Below are positions 56,767 through 64,000 of a stretch of 64,000 nucleotides of DNA, one piece after another. Positions within the stretch are counted from its first letter, which is position 1. Every line of letters starts with the position of its first letter. The DNA comes from Hesseltinella vesiculosa (Eukaryota > Mucoromycota > Mucoromycetes > Mucorales > Cunninghamellaceae). The stretch spans positions 434,001 to 498,000 of the forward strand of contig MCGT01000001.1 in the NCBI GenBank assembly GCA_002104935.1. The letters are read 5' to 3'. A program made the position numbers and the translations under genes. Below the pieces are notes generated by a model. That model did not search any database. It saw nothing but the letters and a program-made list of their open reading frames with translations, and was not told the DNA's origin.

Positions 56767-58240
56767 AATTTTTTTTAATTCAGTGATGCAAAGAGAAAGG
56801 CCCTGGAATTTTCGTGAAGGCGACTTTTTATGAAGATCTGAAATAACCTCATCTAGGTGGTACAAAAACGGCGCAAGTCAAGACTTCTTTAAGATTTTCC
56901 TCTCTGTGCCACCTTTCAGTGGTTTTTTTTTTTTAGTCAATGTGGAGTACAATGCGTGGCGGAGCAAGACACTGATTTCCCTTTTTGACATTCATACGTA
57001 GCCAATCCCCTGAATCAAGGGATGTTGTTGTTTACCAATGGGGAAAGCACGCGCGCACCCCCAAGTGACAACGTGCTCCAAATAAAACAAAAATAGTAGA
57101 AAATCATGCAGAATCAAACTAGCTAGCCAGCCGTCTTTTTCTACCACTGATCAAGCTTGTGGCTTTTGACTTTGCCATTCTGATAAGTCTGACGGGGAGC
57201 AACTGCGACAAAGACCAACAAAAAAAATATGCCATTGGTGCAACGTTGTAGTGGCTGCAGGTTTCACTGAACTCTTTTTTTTTCTCCTGTCTTGTGATCG
57301 TGACTGGAAATAAAACAATGGCAAACGTAACAAAAATAATTTGTGGTTTGCCAGCGTTCTACCAAACCTAAAAGAGATAGAGTGTAGCAGATCAATCCTA
57401 TGATATCACTCTAAGCCTTTGGTATGAGTTTGCCTTTGCCATGATGGGCAAACTCAATCCCTTTGAAAGTTCATTTTTGTTTGGAGGCAGCACGCGGCCT
57501 TTAAAAAACGGACGGCCACGCCACATTTTCGTGGAGGGGTCACTTGAATCAACAACAGAGACAAGAAAAATTTACTCTGACTCGCAGCAACTATCGCAAA
57601 TTGATACGAAGCGATGATCCTTATGCCTGCAGAATGAGAACCAATAGAAGGTAACCAAGTGCTTGAAATCGCACAATCCCAAACGCAAACTGAACCCCAT
57701 ATCAGATTAAACATCCGCGCCCTCTCACCAGCGCCGAGACCAAACTTTTTGATTTTCGCTGTGTGTAGGATGAAAAGATTTTCAACGTCCATGGTATTCT
57801 TCTTTCATAAATGCAATATTATTGCACGCTTTGCTTCAAGGTAAAATAGGAGGACATCCAGGCAACCCGTCGGCTAGATATCTATCCTGGGGCCACGAGC
57901 GGATTTTTAATTAAAATGAATTTTGCTGCTAGGGCAAGCTGATTTTTTCCATGATGGTGGTTCTGGTTCTGGTTCTGGGACTGGTTTATCACCTGGTCAT
58001 GCTCTTTGTCAGTCTCGAATTCTGTAAGAGATTGGAATCTTCGTAGGCTGTGTAAAAAAAAAAAAAAAAAAAAAAAAAGATCGCCATGGCCACTCTGGCC
58101 GCAGCCCTGCAGGAACAGCCAGCTACACACTTCCTACCTGCTCTACCATAAATAAAAAATCCCGCCTCTCATTAAACTAATGAAAAAAATGCAGTAAGCA
58201 AATTTTATTTGCTTTGGAGGAGGAAATGAAGGTGGACCGT
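56767..58240. other. intergenic region within the paralog cluster
   Basis: 1.47 kb. A reverse-strand frame of 113 codons at 57454-57792 has no recognisable features. An A23 run at 58056. Nothing else supported. Confidence 0.45.
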
Positions 58241-58666
58241 TTAGTAGCCAGTGAGTTTCCACAAAATGAATGATGAGATCAACAATGCTTGAGCAAACAA
58301 AAATGGAGCTGGCACGGATGAGATTGCTCCAGCACTTTTTTTGTAGCCAGATCCCGATCCGCTCGATCCATAGGAGCATTTGTTGTTGGGAGCGCATGTT
58401 GTACCAGTGGGACAGCAATTGCCATAGCTATCAGTGCATGGGAAGCTGCCGGCACTACAACATTTATAACTGCCGGCACAAGTAGCGCCAATTGCGCAGC
58501 AATAGCTTCCACAGTTTGTCTGGCTGCCACTGCAAGTGGCTCTTTTTGACAGGTCACCGCCAACTAACGTTGAGTTTGAAACGCTGGTTGTTGACATGCG
58601 TTCAATGGTTTGACAGTTGATAGCAACGAAGAAAAATAACAAGACGAGTAGGTGCTTTGCGATCAT
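58241..58666 (-). CDS. small secreted CC-doublet cysteine-rich protein, GPI-anchor-like (paralog C, intronless)
   Basis: 141 residues in one frame, with no introns, while its paralogs have two or three. Signal peptide MIAKHLLVLLFFFVAINC. Cys core: TCSGSQTNCGSYCCAIGATC, KCCSAGSFPC, NCCPTGTTC and KCSYG. A short Gly/Ser linker follows, and a hydrophobic tail (APFLFAQALLISSFILWKLTGY) typical of GPI attachment. The KR before the Cys core (DLSKRATC) resembles a Kex2-type processing site, as does KR in paralogs A and B. Function unknown. Confidence 0.82.
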   Translation of the reverse strand: MIAKHLLVLLFFFVAINCQTIERMSTTSVSNSTLVGGDLSKRATCSGSQTNCGSYCCAIGATCAGSYKCCSAGSFPCTDSYGNCCPTGTTCAPNNKCSYGSSGSGSGYKKSAGAISSVPAPFLFAQALLISSFILWKLTGY

Positions 58667-60572
58667 GATTAATTTTAATGGGCAGGTTGGATGGTAGAAA
58701 GTAGTGAAAAAATATGGCCACCCCCTCGCTTTTTTTTATACCTTTTTTAATGTCAGAAACGAGGCGCAGTATTTGATCCTAGTCGCTCCTGCTGAAAATA
58801 ACATGTTGCTGAGCTCTTCCATAGAGCCAGAAAATAGCTTTTGTGGCGTTTCGCAGAAATTCTTGCTGAAAGAACTTCTGTAGCTTCTCCTTGTGTCACT
58901 TCAATCCAAAAGAGGGCTGGTCACATTTTCAAGATTGAAAAACGAATGCGCACTATGAAGGCTACATACAGATCCGCGTTTAAATAGAATTACACCCTGA
59001 AGAAGAAGAAAAAAGGTCTATTGACCGCCATAAATTGGGAAAAAATATCACCAGGCCAAAAGAAAATGGCAACGTTTATGTGCATAAAGTGCCATTCAAC
59101 GAATCAAAAATATCACCAATTCGGAATGCCAAGACGCTAACACGTATGAAGGGTAGGTATCTGTGATATGCCAAGGCAAATAAAAAAAATACTGTTACCA
59201 ATTTCCAAGAACAATGCAGGATTTCTATCGACCTTTGGCGGGAATCAGCTTTTTTTTTTTTTTTTTTTTTGGCGATGTGAATAACTATTTTGAGCAGCCA
59301 AACCAATCAGACGAACCGACAATTGTTTTTAACTTCACGCAAAACACTTTCTTGCGTGTGCAAATCAAGGTAGTCTTCAGGAAAAACCAAGTGCGTGCGA
59401 TATCATTTCTAGCGCATGTCTCTCAGCCGAGTATCTCTTCGCTCGGTTGCCTGTGAGAGTTGTAATTTAAACCATACTCTAGTCTCATCCATTGAATTCG
59501 TGTGCAAAATCTGGGGAGAATCGGTATAGAACAATTTTGCTCTGTGATTTTTTGTCAGGTCGCCTGGGGGTCCCCTGGCGAAAATGGCTGATTTTTCATT
59601 TTTTTAAGCTGGGGAGTCGGAGGTGTCAAAACGAAACGGTTCAAAAGTTGGCTGGGTGACCTCCATCAATCGACCTGGTTTTTTCTTCATTGCCATCATT
59701 CATGCATTTGCGTTCCCTAACAAAATTTCAGATCGATTTGATAATTCAAAATTGCCGCGAGGCATATCCTTTTTTTTTTTTTCAAAATGAAGAAAAGGGG
59801 AATGGGCCGAATTCAACCTCCGCACATATCTGTTTTTGTTGGCAGGTGCGCGCAGGGAAGCTGGAATCAGCAAGTACTACCGTCAATAGTACATGCAAAG
59901 TGATGCATGAGTCCAAGTTCATAGTCATTGACAAGCTGCTCCAATATCGTATCTGATTAAATGCTCTCTCCTCAGCTTGATTTGACAAAAATGTTGAGCG
60001 CTTGAACGACGTAAAATTTTTGATTTGCGTGAAATTGAAAATAATCTGACGGTTTGCACAGTTGGCTTGCCTGCTAAAAAAAAAAACCGACTCCGGCCAA
60101 ACAATGGCCAAAACCCAATACCATCATTGAATGTGTCCATGCTTGGTTTGAAACTTTTACCCAAGGCATTTATACCATATCAGTCAACAGGTCTAAAATG
60201 GGCCAAAAAAGGGTAAGCGCGACCGCGGAAATGAAGAACCACGACCGCCATGCACTTGGGCACATACGCTTCAAGCCTGTCGTTTATCTAGAAACTGTCT
60301 TTTTCAGACTAGTCTACAGTTGTCATTTGCCTTGTACCATTGAATGAGTGCCACATTGGAAGCCGCCAATCCTGTTTCTTTCATATACTCGCCGCGTCGG
60401 CTGCGACGGCCTGGCGCTAAATCGCGACTTCAGGTCCAAACCATTTCCATCCATGCTTCATGACACATAAATCTACCCCTTTATGAATTCATGGTGGGAT
60501 CAAAATATTAACAAATTTATTTAGGATAGCCTAGGTACAAAAATCCAACTGCTGGAAAGAGGTGAGCCATGA
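58667..60572. other. intergenic region with dispersed repeat copy 3
   Basis: 1.9 kb. The repeat occupies 59527-59743. T20 run at about 59250. No supported gene. Confidence 0.5.
59527..59743 (-). repeat. dispersed repeat family, copy 3 (reverse orientation)
   Basis: Reverse complement of the family: on the minus strand it reads ATCGATCTGAAATTT, GCAAATGCATGAATGATGG, AGGTCGATTGATGG, CCCAGCCAACTTTTGAACCG, ACACCTCCGACTCC, ATGAAAAATCAGCCATTTTC, CAGGGGACCCCCAGGCG, CTGACAAAAAATCACAGAGC and AAAATTGTTCTA. Confidence 0.8.
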
Positions 60573-61124
60573 TTAAGCTGCAGCTCTCCACCAAATAAAC
60601 CCGGCAACAGCAAGCAATTGAGACACAATAAAGGGGATGGGAATGCTAATATCGCTGGGGCTGGCTGAGGATTTAGTGGGACCAAAGGTCATTTGTTGGC
60701 ACATGCCAGTGCCAGTGCCTAACGAAAGAATAAAGATGAGACTTTGTCGTCCCTTTTCCTCCTAGCCGTTGTGAATTACAGGTGGTTGCAGCGGGACAGC
60801 AAGAGAAGAGCGCATCATGGCACGCAAAGTAGGTTGGAGGACAGCAGTAGTTACCACCCTGTCAAAAAAAAAAAAAAAAAAAAGATGAAGCCTGAGATCA
60901 ACAAGGTTAACGTCCATCATTGAACTTACGGCACAGGTATCGGCAAGGTCACAGCAGTATGACACGCAGTTAGTGAGACCAGCACAGTTTGCTTGTCTGC
61001 TTTCCAGGCTGGTAGCGTTGCCGTGAGCTAAAGACACGCCAAGGGCTGAGGTTCCGGGGAAAGTGTTTGCCATGGCGGACACAAACAAGGCGAACAGAGC
61101 GAGGAACTGAATGGCTTTATGCAT
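60573..61124 (-). CDS. small secreted CC-doublet cysteine-rich protein, GPI-anchor-like (paralog D)
   Basis: 139 residues from three exons (reverse): 60930-61124, 60780-60858 and 60573-60718. Signal peptide MHKAIQFLALFALFVSAMA. Cys core: NCVSYCCDLADTCA, YCCPPTYFAC, SCCPAATTC and GTGMC. A short Ser-rich stalk (PTKSSASPSD) precedes a hydrophobic end (IPFIVSQLLAVAGFIWWRAAA). It is the most diverged of the four, but intron placement just after the first Cys block is shared with A and B. Function unknown. Confidence 0.8.
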
Positions 61125-63390
61125 TTTCGATAAAAAAAAAAAGGATGAATAAAGAAAGAAAGAAAGAAATGAAAGGCACCAAGAAAAAAAGAAAACGAGT
61201 GTGTTTTTTTATTGCAAGTCCTTGGATAACGTTTTGAGGCGCAATGGCTTTTTATTTGCCATCCTGATCTCAGGTTCTCAATTTGGGGTTTTTGTTCACT
61301 TTCGACAAAAAGTTGTGGCGATTGTCAAACCGGCGCTTACCATTTTTGGCCACTTCCTCTCTTTGATGCTTAATTTTAAGGTTTTAAAAAGGCAAGGGCA
61401 CGTTTATGAGGCAGTACAAAAGCAAGTCTTGCTTGGTTTGAAATAGCTTCAACCCAGGCGAGCTGCTTCTCTGGTAAAATAGAATGTATAATGTAATGCG
61501 AGATGTGGTGATGTTTGGCGTGTCAGCTGTAAAATGAAAAAACGATGCGTTGATCCAAAAAGGCTCGTTGTTGGCAAAGAAGCAGCTGGAAGAAAATAGC
61601 ACGCAGTCTGTCGGAGGTGGATTGCAACCAAGCCAACCATGCCAGGCCAATCATATGACATTTGTTGTCAAACAAAAACGAGGCGCTCTGAGAGCAATTT
61701 GCCCTGTGCAAGTCAAATGGCTTCGAGCAGGGTTGGCATGCACCTTCCCTGAAAGCACCTAAAGTCATTTCTAGCTATGAAGAAGCTCACAACACGCTAC
61801 CAAGTCCTTTCTTTCACAGCTGAACGAGCGCTCATCCAGTGATTGAGCACTTCTTTTGTCTCACGCCACCCCGTTTAATTTTTCTTGTTACACTGGTATC
61901 CAAGGTTTTTCCCGTTTGGTGTCACAAGCTCACAATCAAAAATTGGTTTATCTCCATTGTTTAAAGGACCTCTCTGGCTTCCAAAGTTCTATTGATCTGA
62001 AATGCCCAAACCAAAAAAAAAAAAAAAAAAAAACCATCATACTGAGCAGATCAAATCAACAGGATTTCATCAAAACGCATTGGAACTCAACTCCTTCCTC
62101 ATGCACTCGATTTGAGATTGGTCGCTTGAAATTTACCATCTTCTGTTCATGTCCTTGTCCCACTTGGAAGAGATGTTGAGTTCGAAAGCTTACACAAGTG
62201 TGAGTCAGAATACAAAGCTGATCAACGTTAGCTGGACCACTGCTATACCGGTAGATCGATTTGGTTGTTTTGGCCTCAAAGGTTTAAATTAAATATTGAG
62301 CCATTGCAAACTTCACGTCGATCTGTTTACTATGTCTGTCAAAAAAACCGTGTGTTTTCCTATATGCGCCTCCTCTGCGCCAAATTCGGATCCTTTGGCT
62401 GAGATTTTGGCTGTGCCTTTTTCTTGTTGAATACAGCCTTGGCCCTTGCTGAAGCTTCAACTTCAGTAGACCATGTTGAAGAGTACGTATATGAAATCCC
62501 ACATAAAGCCTCAAACATCACCTTCAATGCCAACAAAAGTAAAAAAAGACCGAGGCAGCCGAATGCACATGGATTCTCAAACAAAAAGCTGGAGGCGCAA
62601 CCGTTGACCAAAAAAAAAAACAACTCAAAACCAGAGTGGGTTCGAAAAAAGAAGTGGTGATTTTGCCGGCAGAGTCTCCAGGACACATTATAAACCGCCA
62701 CTTTTTTTTTAAGATAAACCCACTCTGTTCGCAAAACAACGTGCCACGGTATAATCAAAATGGTTTTGAGCTTTTTTTTTTTTTTGGTCAACCGCCGTCT
62801 TTTTTTTTTTTTTTTACTATTGTTGGCATTGAAGGTGATACTTGATGCTCTATGCGGGCTTTCATAGCCAGTTTAATACGCTATCACCTGCGCATCGAGC
62901 GCGTAACATCGCCATAAAAAAAACGACATTTCTTTCTTCTTCAACACCCAGTGCCTGTGCATTTGTTCATAAGGAACTTGCACCAGCATCTTTTTTTTTT
63001 TATCTTTGCTGCGCACTAGCGTTGGGTTGCCCTTGGATCGACCTGGTCAAATCCAAAAACATCTTCTACAGAACTGCAGCAAATTATGCATGAAACGTAC
63101 CCACGAAGAGAATTGGTCATGGCTAAAGGCACAGCTCTTAAGGACTGACAAAAGGATAAGTTAGAGCCCCGCCAAGATCCACAGGATGCATGGAATAAAT
63201 GGCCCATGTCATATGTTGAACAGAGACGAATCGGTTTTCTCACTTATCTGTTTACTTCATGTCTACCGCAGGCTGTAGGCCCGTCATGTGGCTTGTTTCA
63301 AAACTCCGAATGCGAGCTGTGAAAAAAAAAAAAAAGGGCGTTGCAGCTCTTTTTCTTCTTGACAATTTTTTTATTTTTATTATTTGAAGC
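61125..63390. other. long intergenic region, microsatellite and imperfect inverted repeat
   Basis: 2.27 kb, the longest gap in the window. It begins with an (AAAG)n stretch at 61150-61170. Short frames at 61201-61446 and 62424-62660 have no recognisable domains. An imperfect inverted repeat is at 62603-62792. Confidence 0.45.
62603..62792. repeat. imperfect inverted repeat
   Basis: Outer arms GTTGACC plus A run (62603-62620) against T run plus GGTCAAC (62771-62792); then CTCAAAACC (62624-62632) against GGTTTTGAG (62762-62770); inner AGAGTGGGTT (62633-62642) against AACCCACTCT (62717-62726); and AAGTGG (62652-62657) against CCACTT (62698-62703). About 35 bp are inserted in the right arm between the second and third blocks. 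Confidence 0.7.
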
Positions 63391-64000
63391 ATGGGTAAAA
63401 AGAAATCCAACAACAAGAAAAAGGACGACTACTGGGACGAAGCTTTCGAAGAAGATGCTGCCATTATGGAACAACCTAAAGGGTCCGATGACGAAAACGA
63501 TTTCGCCCAGCGGTCAGCCAACTTTTCAGCTCTAGCTGAAGAAGGTGGTGACGATTCTGAAGATGGGTAAAGCATGAAAACATGATGACCACAGTACAAT
63601 TTGCAAAATCGAAGGCTGATCCTGACATGATATATTGCCTTGTTTTTTTTCATGTCAATAGTTTGATGGCCATGGTGAACAAGGCTGCAAAGAGCAAAGT
63701 CAAGAAAAACAAAAAGAAGAAGCAGCAATTGTCTGACGATGACTTTAATGAGCCTCCCCCCCCTCCTCCTCCTGCGGCCGATTCCGAAGGCGATGACGAC
63801 TACATGATGTCCATGGCGTCCAACAAGAAGAATAAGAAGAAGAAGAACAAGCTCGACATTCCTTTGCCCATGGAGACGCCGAAGGCTTCCGAGCCAGCTG
63901 AAGAACCTACCCGCATCCTGACCAAGAAGGAAAAGGAAAAGCTCAAGAAGGAACGTGCCAAGGAAGCCAAACGTCTTGCCGCCGAAGAAAAGAAGAAAAA
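63391..64000 (+). CDS. FUN12: translation initiation factor eIF5B, N-terminal part (3' end outside window)
   Basis: The first 171 residues are visible from two exons: 63391-63566 and 63662 to the window end. MGKKKSNNKKKDDYWDEAFE is the typical start of eIF5B, followed by an acidic patch, Lys-rich blocks, a Pro run (EPPPPPPPAAD) and LTKKEKEKLKKERAKEAK. The GTPase domain lies outside. eIF5B promotes 60S subunit joining and uses GTP. The N-terminal region is low complexity and variable, so the call rests on motif style and order. Confidence 0.85.

Noticed and set aside
57690..57780. Weak similarity between 57690-57780 and 59940-60040 (TATC-GATTAAA, TTTTTGATTT)
   Set aside because: Matches are short, A/T-rich and separated by unmatched sequence; could be chance.
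61201..61446. 81-codon plus-strand frame with hydrophobic stretches
   Set aside because: No signal for translation beyond an ATG, no family resemblance, low-complexity start.
1..64000. CRISPR arrays, bacterial operons, riboswitches
   Set aside because: No regularly spaced direct repeats; intron-rich eukaryotic gene structure throughout.

Overview
This window is nuclear DNA of a filamentous fungus. Genes are dense and mostly interrupted by many short (about 45-130 nt) GT-AG introns with long A or T runs. The gene set is fungal: Shr3, a Num1/Mcp5-type PH protein, a BRE4-type protein, Sam37 and an NAD-dependent glutamate dehydrogenase. An early-diverging, Mucoromycota-like fungus is my best guess from gene style and from a family of lineage-specific cysteine-rich GPI proteins; this is inference. 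I rebuilt gene models by joining reading frames across splice sites and checking that every phase closes. Two introns need GC-AG ends, and one gene carries an unresolved frameshift.

Layout. 1-4505: the C-terminal part of a USP7-type deubiquitinase, then a PH-domain cortical protein. 4811-7877: a Rab11 GTPase head-to-head with a membrane-anchored zinc-finger protein. 8232-16766: five reverse-strand loci: seipin, a gamma-glutamylcyclotransferase-like protein, an uncertain small ORF, an orphan 7TM protein and a large BRE4-like membrane protein. 17161-21502: Shr3 chaperone, Vma22-like V-ATPase assembly factor, a HABP4-like small protein and an Avt3-type amino acid transporter. 22807-28581: THUMP-domain tRNA methyltransferase, bHLH factor and transgelin. 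29901-38986: NAD-glutamate dehydrogenase, a tail-anchored protein with a frameshift, ATP synthase OSCP, farnesyl diphosphate synthase and Bcd1. 40328-45692: class I PI-transfer protein, a mitochondrial GatC/Sam37 head-to-head pair and a Ubc7-type E2. 45929-52776: the SIN3 corepressor and an MFS monocarboxylate-type transporter.

From about 52.8 to 63.4 kb the style changes. Gene density drops, intergenic gaps reach 0.9-2.3 kb, and four reverse-strand genes encode small secreted, CC-doublet-rich, apparently GPI-anchored paralogs. A possible decayed fifth copy, two copies of a roughly 215 bp dispersed repeat and an imperfect inverted repeat lie among them. This is the accessory part of the window and the best candidate for undescribed biology. 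The window ends inside the N-terminal lysine-rich region of translation factor eIF5B.

The core genes do not form one pathway. Themes that recur are membrane traffic and lipid handling (Rab11, seipin, PITP, BRE4-like, FPP synthase), mitochondria (OSCP, GatC, Sam37, glutamate dehydrogenase) and ubiquitin (USP7, Ubc7). Three head-to-head pairs share short promoters: Rab11/zinc finger, OSCP/FPP synthase and GatC/Sam37.
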